Source: Halanaerobiales bacterium
GTDB taxonomy: Bacteria; Bacillota; Halanaerobiia; Halanaerobiales; DTU029
Assembly: GCA_029981855.1 (NCBI GenBank)
Contig: JARRCS010000026.1
Span: 1-45,323 of the forward strand
Length of the DNA stretch: 45,323 nucleotides
Direction: 5' to 3'
Part shown: piece after piece, positions 33,296-41,152 of the stretch
How the letters are laid out: each line of letters begins with the position of its first letter
Numbering within the stretch: the first letter of the stretch is position 1
Notes under the pieces: model-generated
What the model was told of the DNA's origin: nothing
Database searches by the model: none
What the model saw: the letters and a program-made list of their open reading frames with translations, nothing else
Position numbers and translations under genes: made by a program

Positions 33296-35227
33296 TTATT
33301 CTGCAAAAACCACTACTTCAATCGGTATTCTACCTACACCAACAACATTTAAGACCAGGGTTTCTTTAATCACCCTTGTTAATAAACCTAAGGGATCATT
33401 AACATCGGTAACTACCGGGAAAGTTCTTACTTCAGTAACCAGTGGGTCTTCTGAGACTACGACCTCTTCCCTAACCAGAACTGTTTCGGTTGTTATATCC
33501 GTTCCCTCAATTAAGGTAACCACCCGGATAAACCTAGGTGAATCAGCCTCAATCCGGGCCTCCAAAACAATTATCTCTTTAAGCCTTCTTCCCCCATCAA
33601 TCAACCTGTTGATTATTGCCTCAATAGTAACTTCAGGTACTATTTCTCCTGGGCCAATCGGTTCGGGTAAGGGTATTTCTATCCTGAAAGGAACCCTCTC
33701 CTCTATATGCCGGACTATATTATCGGGACAGACAAAGGCGATATCCTTGACCACCGTACCGGTTACCGCAACCAGGTCATCCAGGATAAGTTCGGCTTTT
33801 ACATCGATAATCTCTGCTGCTGTCGGCTCTTTAACCTTAATAGCCGGACACGGCAGCTCGACAATATTCTCGATAATAGCCTGCTTCCGGGCAGCAACCT
33901 CTGCCCGCTGGACAATGGTTATAAATTCAATAATCAGCTGTCGAGGTGGTGGGGGTGGTGGTACCTTCTGTTCAACCAGGAGCTGCTTTTGATTCTCCCC
34001 GATTACAACCGGTAATACTGTCTCTAAACCGGTTTCATCCAGCAAGACATTTAATTGATTGATCTCTTCTACCTTGGCAAAGATCTCGATAATTACCTTC
34101 TCTTCAAGCAAGGTGTCATTTATTAAGTTAAAGATAATATCTTCAATCTCCGGCTCAACCCTGACAGTCTGGCCCGGAGCCGCTCCCGGTATCTCGATAA
34201 ATGTACTGAAGGGCAGATCCTCTACCTGATGACGTTCAATATTATTATTATCAACAAAAAAGATCTGTTTAAGGACAATTCCCTGAACTATAACCTTATC
34301 TTGCAAGACTTCAGTCCTGACATTGATAATGTCAGCATTAATTTCTTTAACCTTTTGGGCCGGCTGGTCTAAGGTTATTTCACTTCTCCGCATCAGCTGG
34401 GTTGTATTTTCTCCGATAACTACCGGTAGTTTAGCTAAAAAATCAAATCCTGAGGCAATCCTGGTCTGAACCGGCTGGGTAACCCTGGCACTAATTTTGA
34501 TCACGTTCTTCTGGGAAAGGGTGATTCCATCCTTAGCCAGGTCAAAGCCGATGAACTCTATTTCGGGTTTAACTTGAACATCCATACCGGGCTGAACCCC
34601 CGGAAGTTCTATAAAGGTTTCGAAGGGTACTTCCTCTGCTTGATGAATAGAATTATTCTCCTGATTGATAAAAAAGATCTGTTTTTGGAGAACACCCTGA
34701 ATAACTACCTTACCGGAAATTACATCGGTCTCAATGTTACTGATTAATCCCCTGATCTCATCAACCTTAATTGCTGTCTGATCCAGGATCACTTCGTTTT
34801 CTTTAATTATCTGTTTTTCACCCTCTGCAATGAGTTGATCCACCTCGACCAGGGTTCCAGCTTTATCAAGGGCCACCCGGATTACTTCCTCTTCTTCCAC
34901 CTTGACAAAGATATTTAACAGCACCTTCTGGGTTACAATAGTACCCTCAGGATTTAATTCAGCAAAAACCTTTTCAATATCTATATCAATCTGGGCTGCC
35001 ATGCCCGGAGCAGCACCAGGAACATCAACAAATGTATCAAAGGGCATATCATCAGTCTGATGATGAACTATGTTATCATTCCCGACAAAAAAAATCTGTT
35101 TATGAATAACCCCCTGGATAATTACTTTATCGGGTATAATCTCAAGAGTAAGGTCTCTAATCTCTGCCTCAATATTTCTAATCTTGATTGCAGGAACTGG
35201 TAATGGCACATCCTGTATACTAATCAT
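33296..35227 (-). CDS. SPOCS (DUF3794) x4 protein D
   Basis: 643 aa, no signal peptide and no LysM. Four SPOCS repeats: about 1-118 (its first strand is missing, starting directly at VPAIKIRNIEAEI), 127-260, 268-400 and 405-560. The fourth is unusual: after VIGENQKQ comes a run of six prolines and a 40-residue insertion before PAIKVKE. Repeats carry the shared DKVIIQG and KQIFFV, HQ, GAxPGM motifs. A C-terminal tail of about 80 residues (ITTETVLVREEVVVSEDPLV) is not SPOCS-like. ATG start; the SD AAGGAGG is 13 nt away, longer than usual, and no better start exists. Probable coat or morphogenetic scaffold by family. Confidence 0.8.
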   Translation of the reverse strand: MISIQDVPLPVPAIKIRNIEAEIRDLTLEIIPDKVIIQGVIHKQIFFVGNDNIVHHQTDDMPFDTFVDVPGAAPGMAAQIDIDIEKVFAELNPEGTIVTQKVLLNIFVKVEEEEVIRVALDKAGTLVEVDQLIAEGEKQIIKENEVILDQTAIKVDEIRGLISNIETDVISGKVVIQGVLQKQIFFINQENNSIHQAEEVPFETFIELPGVQPGMDVQVKPEIEFIGFDLAKDGITLSQKNVIKISARVTQPVQTRIASGFDFLAKLPVVIGENTTQLMRRSEITLDQPAQKVKEINADIINVRTEVLQDKVIVQGIVLKQIFFVDNNNIERHQVEDLPFSTFIEIPGAAPGQTVRVEPEIEDIIFNLINDTLLEEKVIIEIFAKVEEINQLNVLLDETGLETVLPVVIGENQKQLLVEQKVPPPPPPRQLIIEFITIVQRAEVAARKQAIIENIVELPCPAIKVKEPTAAEIIDVKAELILDDLVAVTGTVVKDIAFVCPDNIVRHIEERVPFRIEIPLPEPIGPGEIVPEVTIEAIINRLIDGGRRLKEIIVLEARIEADSPRFIRVVTLIEGTDITTETVLVREEVVVSEDPLVTEVRTFPVVTDVNDPLGLLTRVIKETLVLNVVGVGRIPIEVVVFAE

Positions 35228-35334
35228 ATATAAAAATATCCCTCCTTTCTTTCATACATTATTGCTATATTATATGCTATAAATATATAGCGTGATTATT
35301 ATTAAAGATAATAAATACTTTTTTAATGATTTTT

Positions 35335-35390
35335 TTAATGCCTGGCCAGGAAACATGTTATTGGGGATAACATAATTTTTCAGGCATTAA
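35335..35390. repeat. Large two-tier inverted repeat between gene D and a CAP gene
   Basis: TTAATGCCTG (35335-35344) pairs perfectly with CAGGCATTAA (35381-35390), extended by flanking T/A runs. Inside, ATGTTAT (35355-35361) pairs with ATAACAT (35367-35373). There is no T-run after the right arm on either strand, so it is not a standard terminator. Confidence 0.6.
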
Positions 35391-35418
35391 AAAAGACCCC
35401 CTGATTACAGAGGGTCTT
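35389..35418 (-). terminator. Terminator after CAP-domain gene 1
   Basis: AAGACCCTCTG/CAGGGGGTCTT stem with one mismatch, followed on the minus strand by a run of T. It lies 18 nt past the stop. Confidence 0.85.
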
Positions 35419-35435
35419 GTAAGCCTGTCCATTTT

Positions 35436-36512
35436 TTAACCAATAAATAACTGGGTAAACATATATCCATAGGGGCCACCCTTTTTAATCCCGATACCTA
35501 CTTTAGTAAATTTAGGATTCAGGATATTTCTCCGGTGACCGGAGCTATTCATTAAGGCCCTATGGGCACCACTAACACTACTGTTACCTGCTAAGTTCTC
35601 TCCGGCAGTACGATATTTAATACCGGCATCATTAAGCATCTTAAAAGGAGAGCCATAGGTTGGCGAATTATGACCGAAGTAATTATTGTCGATCATATCC
35701 TGACTCTTCTTACGGGCCAGGTTTACCAGCCTTGGATCCATCTGTAATGGTTCTAACCCGCGAGAAGTTCTCTCTTTATTAATCATAGATAACATCTGCT
35801 GCTCTAATCTACTTAAATTAGAGGAAGGTTGCTCCGGTTTGGTCCCTGGCTCTTCCGGTGCTGGCTGTTCTGGCTGTGGTTGTGGCTGTGGATCTGGCTT
35901 AGGTTCCGGCTCCGGCTGTGGTTGTGGTTGTGGTGCCGGACTTGGAGCTGGCTCTACAGGTGCATTGCCAAACTTAGCCCTATAGACAGCATCAATTTTA
36001 TTCTTAGTTGTGCTATCAACCTTACCGGTTATTGGAAGCCCATGATCCCTCTGGAAGTACATAACAGCAAGGGTGGTCTCTCTTCCGTAATATCCGCTTG
36101 GGCTCACATCATAACCAAGCTTAGCCAATTTCAACTGGATGTTCTTAACAGCTGCTCCCTGCATACCTCTTTCTAAGAGAACATTCGAGGAATTATCGGG
36201 CTGGCTTGTCCCGTTATCATTTTCGTTATTATTATTATTATTGGTATCTCCATTATTGGTATTATTATCGTTATTTCCGCTATTTCGGTTAATTACTTTA
36301 TCGGTACCATATTTTGCCTGGTAATACCTGGAATAAAAATCATCTCTAGAATCCGAACTATAATACCTGCTATTATTAGAAGAATACCTGGTTGAATACT
36401 GATATCCACTTGAAGAACTGAAACTATATGCCAGTAAATCTGCTGGCACCAAAGTCATGATAAAGACCAGTGTTAACAGGACAACTAAAATCTTTCCCGT
36501 TAATTTTCTCAT
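35436..36512 (-). CDS. Secreted CAP-domain protein with peptidoglycan-binding domain
   Basis: 358 aa. Signal peptide at the N-terminus (KILVVLLTLVFIMTLVPADL), a Ser/Tyr/Asn-rich low-complexity stretch (about 30-110), a PG_binding_1 domain (GMQGAAVKNIQLKLAKLGYD to STTKNKIDAVY), a Pro-rich linker of PQPQPEPEP type, and a C-terminal CAP/SCP domain of YkwD type (LSMINKERTSRGLEPLQMDP, HNSPTYGSPF, AGENLAGN, HRRNIL, YMFTQLFIG). YkwD-type CAP proteins are found in spores and envelopes; the biochemical role is unclear. ATG with GGAGGAG upstream. Its CAP domain closely matches the adjacent gene, so the pair arose by duplication with different N-termini. Confidence 0.88.
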   Translation of the reverse strand: MRKLTGKILVVLLTLVFIMTLVPADLLAYSFSSSSGYQYSTRYSSNNSRYYSSDSRDDFYSRYYQAKYGTDKVINRNSGNNDNNTNNGDTNNNNNNENDNGTSQPDNSSNVLLERGMQGAAVKNIQLKLAKLGYDVSPSGYYGRETTLAVMYFQRDHGLPITGKVDSTTKNKIDAVYRAKFGNAPVEPAPSPAPQPQPQPEPEPKPDPQPQPQPEQPAPEEPGTKPEQPSSNLSRLEQQMLSMINKERTSRGLEPLQMDPRLVNLARKKSQDMIDNNYFGHNSPTYGSPFKMLNDAGIKYRTAGENLAGNSSVSGAHRALMNSSGHRRNILNPKFTKVGIGIKKGGPYGYMFTQLFIG

Positions 36513-36537
36513 ATATTATCTCCTCCTTGAAATTAGT

Positions 36538-36682
36538 GCTCCACTATTGCTCTGCAACTTTATTACTACTACAAATATGAGTTTGCCTGATTTTTACCGG
36601 AGATGAACTATAGACGAATCAAAAAATTTCTTACTGAATCGGAAACATCTATTTGTAGTTTAAAAAGCAATTTCTAATGGAA
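36538..36682. repeat. Family A repeat, copy 6 (degenerate left arm)
   Basis: Weak left arm (ACTACTACAAATATG), then TTTGCCTGATTTTTACCGGAGATGAAC, GAATCAAAAAATTTC, ACTGAATCGGAAACATC, TATTTGTAGTTT and the right flank AAAGCAATTTCTAATGG. It ends 12 bp before the stop of CAP gene 2. Confidence 0.75.
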
Positions 36683-36694
36683 TTGAATTAAATT

Positions 36695-37462
36695 TTAGAC
36701 TGCAGGATCAGGACTATCTATAAATAACTGCACAATCATTAAGCCATAAGGTCCACCTTCAATAATCCCAACACCGATCTTATCATAACGCGACATTAAG
36801 ATATTATCTCTATGCTCAGGACTTTCCATCAATGAGCTAAAGGCCTTTTCAACGGTTCTGGCACCGGCTAAGTTTTCCCCGGCCAGAGAATACTGAATTC
36901 CTTCCTCTTTTAACATCTCAAAGGGTGAGCCAAAGGTTGGTGACTGATGAGCAAAGTACTTATTCCTGATCATATCCCTGGCCTTTTTTCGGGCCAGCTC
37001 AACCAGTTGCAGGTCTATCTTCAGGGTATTTAACCCCTTTTCCCTTCTGATCTGATTAACCAGCTCGATCATCTTGCTCTCTTTATCAGTTAAACCCTCC
37101 GAATTTAATTCGGGGTTTTCTACTATCACAACCTCATCTTTTTGCCGGGAGATTTCCTCTGGATTATCATTTATTTGTTTACTATCTTTATTATTAACTG
37201 TATCATTTAAATCCAGGTTTAATCCCTTTTTAATTGTGGAGGTAATCAGATCATCACTACCACCGCCAGTAGTATTATCTATCATTAAATTAAGGATCCA
37301 TAACATAACTAAGCCTTTAATAACTGTTAGGACACTACCTTTATGGTCACTCCAGAAGCTGGCTTCCACTCTGGTACTGCCCAGAAAGCCAAAGGTTAAA
37401 AAATTAACTAATAATACTACTACCAGTAAAATAGGGATCTTCTTTGAACGGTAACCTTTCAA
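36695..37462 (-). CDS. CAP-domain (YkwD-like) protein 2
   Basis: 255 aa. N-terminal hydrophobic segment (IPILLVVVLLVNFLTFGFLG), probably signal or anchor; a second short hydrophobic stretch (TVIKGLVMLWILNLMI); a polar linker; then a CAP domain from about 125: VNQIRREKGLNTLKIDLQLV, HQSPTFGSPFEML, AGENLAGA, HRDNIL, GLMIVQLFID. It lacks the peptidoglycan-binding domain of its neighbour. TTG start preceded by GGGGGTG. The upstream DNA shares a 20-bp motif with the promoter of the six-LysM gene. Confidence 0.83.
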   Translation of the reverse strand: MKGYRSKKIPILLVVVLLVNFLTFGFLGSTRVEASFWSDHKGSVLTVIKGLVMLWILNLMIDNTTGGGSDDLITSTIKKGLNLDLNDTVNNKDSKQINDNPEEISRQKDEVVIVENPELNSEGLTDKESKMIELVNQIRREKGLNTLKIDLQLVELARKKARDMIRNKYFAHQSPTFGSPFEMLKEEGIQYSLAGENLAGARTVEKAFSSLMESPEHRDNILMSRYDKIGVGIIEGGPYGLMIVQLFIDSPDPAV

Positions 37463-37492
37463 GATTTCACCCCCTGAAATGCATTTGTCTTG

Positions 37493-37512
37493 ATTATAAC
37501 ATAAGTTAGTAT
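37493..37512 (-). promoter_or_regulatory. CAP gene 2 promoter/operator motif shared with the LysM gene
   Basis: Minus strand ATACTAACTTATGTTATAAT. It matches the element at 39614-39633 in 18 of 20 positions. It includes an extended -10 (TGTTATAAT) and an AnTAnTAAC...GTTA-type dyad. Confidence 0.5.
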
Positions 37513-37542
37513 GCCATGGCTAATGTAATTAATGGAAAAAAC

Positions 37543-37564
37543 AAAAAAATCGCCGGGTGGCGAT
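37543..37564 (-). terminator. Terminator after the PspC/LiaF-like pair
   Basis: ATCGCC-ACCC-GGCGAT on the minus strand, followed by about six further T then GTTTTTT. It lies 36 nt past the stop. Confidence 0.9.
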
Positions 37565-37599
37565 CTAGTTTGGCGCTCCTCGAGGCAAACCTACAAGAT

Positions 37600-38565
37600 C
37601 TAGTATAACCTCAAGTCTATATTGCTGGCCGAAGCAGCTATCTCAATCTCTATCTTGTTTGCTGCCTGCTGATAGTTCTCAGACTGATAGGTATTATCAG
37701 CAACTTCCTTTAAACCGGCCTCAATAAAATTATTCTTACTAATAACACCTGTTGTCCTGATTTCAATACCCGCTTCCCGGGGAAGATTCAAGTCTACACT
37801 GGCCGCTCCGAAATTCAATTCAACTTGACTGGTATAATCACCCAGATCTATCTCCAGATCACCGGCACCGGCATTGACAGTCAACTCTTTTACCTGTAAT
37901 TTTTCTAAATTCAAATTAAACTTGCCGGCACCCGTATTAATCTCCAGATCAACCGGTACTCTTTCGGTTAAATAGAGCCGCCAGTTATCTTCTCCGGAGA
38001 GATTAAACCACTTGAAGTCCTTTACTCTCTCTACAACTAAATGGCCCTCCCCCTTCTCCTCTTCAAAGAGATAGTCAACCCTGGGACGTCTATATCTATA
38101 CCTCAGGATTGCCTCATAAAGTTTTTCCTCATCCCTGGTAGCACCGAGATAAATCCTGCCTGCCCCAAAACTTAGATCAACCTTCAGCCTCTTAATTTTC
38201 TCATCCATCTCTATGGAGCTCCTGTAAGTACCTGAATCTCTGAATATTCCCGGATTATATTCATAATGATAGTCATGGTCATAGTCAAAGTCATATTCAT
38301 AGTGATAGCTCCTGTAATAAAAGAAATTAGTAAATACTAAAAGGAAAATAATGGTGGCAACTAACAGGAGAGGTACCAGCCACCATAGTCCGGTATCCTT
38401 GAGAAGAATATTTAACCCGATAAAGATCAGAATCAGCGGCCAGAAATCCAGTAAAAACAGCCAGTTTATCCTGGGGACCAGACCGAGGGTATGTAACAGG
38501 AATAAAAGCCCCAGGCAGACCAGAAGTATGCCAATAATAATCTGCGAGCTATTCCCCCTAGCCAC
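37600..38565 (-). CDS. LiaF-like membrane protein with toastrack domain
   Basis: 321 aa. Three N-terminal membrane helices (about 9-30, 36-55, 61-79), then a stretch (83-103) made almost wholly of Tyr, Asp, His and Glu, then a soluble LiaF/DUF4097-type beta 'toastrack' domain (KVDLSFGAGRIYLGA, VDLEINTGAGKFNLNL, NAGAGDLEIDLG, NFGAASVDLNL). LiaF-like proteins damp envelope-stress two-component systems, but none is visible here. GTG start with GGGGGT and 8-nt spacing; the gene begins inside the 3' end of the PspC gene (8-nt overlap), so translation is coupled. Confidence 0.85.
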   Translation of the reverse strand: MARGNSSQIIIGILLVCLGLLFLLHTLGLVPRINWLFLLDFWPLILIFIGLNILLKDTGLWWLVPLLLVATIIFLLVFTNFFYYRSYHYEYDFDYDHDYHYEYNPGIFRDSGTYRSSIEMDEKIKRLKVDLSFGAGRIYLGATRDEEKLYEAILRYRYRRPRVDYLFEEEKGEGHLVVERVKDFKWFNLSGEDNWRLYLTERVPVDLEINTGAGKFNLNLEKLQVKELTVNAGAGDLEIDLGDYTSQVELNFGAASVDLNLPREAGIEIRTTGVISKNNFIEAGLKEVADNTYQSENYQQAANKIEIEIAASASNIDLRLY

Positions 38566-38998
38566 GCTTTCTTACCCCCTTTATAAGAAGACTGAGGCCA
38601 AGAACTACAATTAGTAAAGGCCAGAACCTCTCCCAGCGGAAAAAGGGCAGCCATCTATCTATCAGAAAGAAGACCCCCAGGATTACCAAAATAAAACCTA
38701 GAATCTTCTGCCTCTGGTCATAATTTTTATCATCTGTGGGATTATCAGCATACTCTTCGTCAATTTCACCCTCAACTATAACCTCACCCTCTTCCGCTTT
38801 CCTTTTACTCCGGACGGGTTCTTCAGGAATAACTATCCAGGCGATAATATAGGCCAGGATCCCTGCACCCCCCGCCAGAACGACTAAAATAAAACCTAAC
38901 CTTATCCAGGTGGAGTCTATATCAAAAAAATCTGCTAGACCCCCGCAAACACCACCAATAACCCTGTCTTCCCGGGACCGGTATAATTTTTTAGCCAT
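38558..38998 (-). CDS. PspC-domain membrane protein
   Basis: 146 aa. PspC domain at the N-terminus (KLYRSREDRVIGGVCGGLAD, FFDIDSTWIRLGF, AYIIAWIVIPEEP) with one to two helices, an acidic linker, and a C-terminal pair of hydrophobic segments (ILGFILVILGVFFLIDRWLP, FWPLLIVVLGLSLLI) like DUF5668 helices. PspC-domain proteins sense or respond to membrane stress. ATG with GGGGTGAAAGG upstream. First gene of a two-gene operon with the LiaF-like protein. Confidence 0.9.
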   Translation of the reverse strand: MAKKLYRSREDRVIGGVCGGLADFFDIDSTWIRLGFILVVLAGGAGILAYIIAWIVIPEEPVRSKRKAEEGEVIVEGEIDEEYADNPTDDKNYDQRQKILGFILVILGVFFLIDRWLPFFRWERFWPLLIVVLGLSLLIKGVRKRG

Positions 38999-39032
38999 CC
39001 TTTCACCCCTTAAATATTTAGTGTATTAATCC

Positions 39033-39372
39033 CTCACTCTGTTCGGCAACTTACTTTATCTTCAAACAACTGCAAATAGATGTTGGAGAGATGTTTGGAA
39101 ATTTTTTGTATATGACTCTTGGTGAATCGAAAGGGAAAATTAGGTCGAGCCACAGGACGTGGCGAGCATGATGCCCGGTTTATGGCATTATCAAATTTAC
39201 CTTTTAAAGGATTATGGCGAAGCCAATTTGATTATTCAGGGTCAGGATGACCCATTGAATTAGGTAACCTAAATTTTCCCTGGAGATGAACCTTAGAGTC
39301 ATCAAAAAATTTCCACTGAATCGGAAACATCTATTTGCAGTTTTAAAAAAGGAATTTCCTACTAGTATTTAA
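39033..39372. repeat. Family A nested inverted repeat, copy 7 (longest)
   Basis: Outer arms AACTGCAAATAGATGTT (from 39068) and AACATCTATTTGCAGTT (to 39343) pair perfectly. Within: ATGACTCT/AGAGTCAT, GGGAAAATTAGGT pairing with ACCTAAATTTTCCC (one bulge), GCCAC/GTGGC, ATCAAATT/AATTTGAT and GGGTCA/TGACCC. The interior is longer than in copy 1 and more branched. It occupies half of the 671-bp divergent gap 38999-39669; the rest (39373-39604) holds two small GC-rich hairpins (39485-39499 and 39510-39537) and no supported gene. Confidence 0.85.
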
Positions 39373-39604
39373 TTATACACCCTTTTATCTATTTCTATAA
39401 TTTAGAGTAGTTTCCTGCAAAATTTTATACAACTTATTTAGAGTTTATGAGCAAAAATATACTCAGCCCTAATTTTACTCATGTTGGAGCAGGATGCTCC
39501 ATTGGCCCTGGGAATAATTAAAATTCTACCCGGGAATATTACATCAGGATCTGCTAGAGGGAGGGACTAAGCTGATTATGGATATAATTACATATTTCAA
39601 GCTA

Positions 39605-39633
39605 TTGTTTCATATACTAACATATGTTATACT
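39605..39633 (+). promoter_or_regulatory. Promoter of the six-LysM gene with direct repeats
   Basis: TTGTTT (39605-39610), 17 nt, TATACT (39628-39633). Two 14-bp direct repeats, ATACTAACATATGT (39614-39627) and ATACTAACAGATGT (39629-39642), have a 15-bp period, and TAACATATGTTA forms a perfect palindrome across the -10 edge. It is likely a regulated promoter. Confidence 0.55.
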
Positions 39634-39669
39634 AACAGATGTAATTCGAAAAGAAAGGAGAGAAAATAA

Positions 39670-40923
39670 ATGAAAAAATACGCTCTTTTTGTTGCTGTTT
39701 TGTTAGCCGTTGTTTTGGTTGTCTCGGTCAACCCTGTTCAGGCAGAAGTAACTTACCAGGTTAAAAGTGGAGATACCCTCTGGAATATCTCCCAATATTT
39801 TGATATACCGGTAAGGGTCCTGCTTAGACAAAACAATATTTCAAATCCAGGCAATCTTTATGTCGGGCAGGAATTGATTATCACCAGGACCAATAATTCT
39901 ATTACTATTACTTTTGGTAACGGTAGCAACTTAGATAACAACAATACTACGAACTACTTTGAGTACTATGTCAAACCAGGTGATACACTCTGGAAGATTG
40001 CCCAAAGATTTAATACAACTATGGAAAAATTAGTTGAATTAAATGATAATATCGATTACACTTATAACATTTATGTCGGGCAAAAGCTTATTGTTCCAGG
40101 TCAAAATAATAATAGAAACAATAATAATAACCTAAGTAATCAACCACGTTACACCTATTATACTGTTAAACCAGGGGATATTCTCTGGAACATTGCTCAG
40201 AAGTTTAATACTACTGTTGCCAGGTTAGTAGAGTTAAACAACATCAGAAATGCTTATGATCTTTATGTTGGTCGTAGGTTAATTGTCGAAGTTAATGAAC
40301 CGGTTACTCAGCCTGAGGTTAGCCCCACAAGACAACCCTATGTCCCCTATTACTTTTATAAAATTCAGGAAGGGGATTTAATCTGGAATATTGCTGATAG
40401 ATTCGGTATTAGAGTTTCTGAGCTAGTAGAGGCTAATAATATTACAGATGTAAATCAAATCCAGACCGGTAGAGTATTAGTTATTCCTTTAGAAAAATCG
40501 ACAAAATTCTCCTATATTCAAAGAATGAACAGGAAGCTAAAAAATTACTACCGGGTTCGGGGAAACGAGACACTGGCTGACATTGCAGCATACTTTAAGA
40601 TACCAGAAGAAGGTTTGAGAGCCATTAATCACCTTGCAAGTGATGAAGAGGTATATACCGGTCAGCTACTGTTGATGCCTGTTAGTTCAGCCTTCTTTAA
40701 AAAGCATGAAATTTATACTGTCAGAAGAAATAATATGCCTATTCATGAAATCGCCTATCAAAAAGGTATATCTATCAGGTCTATCCTGCAGGCTAACTAT
40801 ATGAAGAATATTAATGCTAAATTTAAAGCAGGAACCACCTTGATTATTCCTCTGGACAAGGATAGTAAAGCCGTCTGGGTAGATTATGAAAACGGTAAAC
40901 CCGTAAATTCCTGGTTCAATTAA
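39670..40923 (+). CDS. Secreted protein with six LysM modules
   Basis: 417 aa. Signal peptide (KKYALFVAVLLAVVLVVSVN to about Ala25). Six LysM modules: about 28-72, 97-142, 163-207, 228-272, 290-335, 346-395. The first three are canonical (VKSGDTLWNISQYFDIP, VKPGDTLWKIAQRFNTT, VKPGDILWNIAQKFNTT), the fourth nearly so, and the last two have lost the GDT core (VRGNETLADIAAYF, VRRNNMPIHEIAY). Asn-rich linkers separate the first modules. No catalytic domain, so it probably acts as a peptidoglycan- or chitin-like glycan binder on the wall or spore. ATG with AAAGGAGA 8 nt upstream; own promoter and terminator. Confidence 0.9.
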   Translation: MKKYALFVAVLLAVVLVVSVNPVQAEVTYQVKSGDTLWNISQYFDIPVRVLLRQNNISNPGNLYVGQELIITRTNNSITITFGNGSNLDNNNTTNYFEYYVKPGDTLWKIAQRFNTTMEKLVELNDNIDYTYNIYVGQKLIVPGQNNNRNNNNNLSNQPRYTYYTVKPGDILWNIAQKFNTTVARLVELNNIRNAYDLYVGRRLIVEVNEPVTQPEVSPTRQPYVPYYFYKIQEGDLIWNIADRFGIRVSELVEANNITDVNQIQTGRVLVIPLEKSTKFSYIQRMNRKLKNYYRVRGNETLADIAAYFKIPEEGLRAINHLASDEEVYTGQLLLMPVSSAFFKKHEIYTVRRNNMPIHEIAYQKGISIRSILQANYMKNINAKFKAGTTLIIPLDKDSKAVWVDYENGKPVNSWFN

Positions 40924-40942
40924 TCAAATAATTCGCCTTATA

Positions 40943-40977
40943 CCCTGCAGTTTTCATTACTGCAGGGTTTTATTTTT
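40943..40977 (+). terminator. Terminator after the six-LysM gene
   Basis: CCCTGCAGT/ACTGCAGGG stem with loop TTTCATT, followed by TTTTATTTTTA. Confidence 0.92.
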
Positions 40978-41073
40978 ATCTAACAGCCTCCGCCCTTTCC
41001 TTTACATCCTTTTTAATGTCATTATTAATGACTTTGAAGTCAGGGGTATAAATCAAATAACTTAAATTAATAA

Positions 41074-41094
41074 CGCCAGGAATAATTCCCTGGC
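41074..41094. other. Hairpin in the LysM-CDF intergenic region
   Basis: GCCAGG and CCTGGC pair around AATAATTC. Flanking T-tracts are weak on both strands, so a terminator role is doubtful. The rest of the 40924-41320 gap is AT-rich and holds the LysM-gene terminator and one candidate small ORF. Confidence 0.35.
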
Positions 41095-41152
41095 ATTTAT
41101 CATAAAACTAAATTCTTAAAATAATAAAATTAGGTGCTTATATGTATTATTT

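Noticed and set aside
33707-34015. Gly/Trp-rich plus-strand frame opposite the proline run in gene D
   Set aside because: Its composition is the antisense reading of the CCN proline codons.
35829-36176. Trp/Leu-rich plus-strand frame opposite the CAP1 linker
   Set aside because: Antisense of the Pro-Gln/Glu repeat; no translation signal.
39578-39673. 31-codon ORF ending ATGA at the six-LysM gene start, with an in-frame 15-bp repeat (ILTYV/ILTDV)
   Set aside because: SD spacing is about 13 nt, and the region matches the CAP2 promoter and contains a plausible -35/-10, so a promoter with operator explains the repeat better. Coupling by ATGA is noted but not enough.
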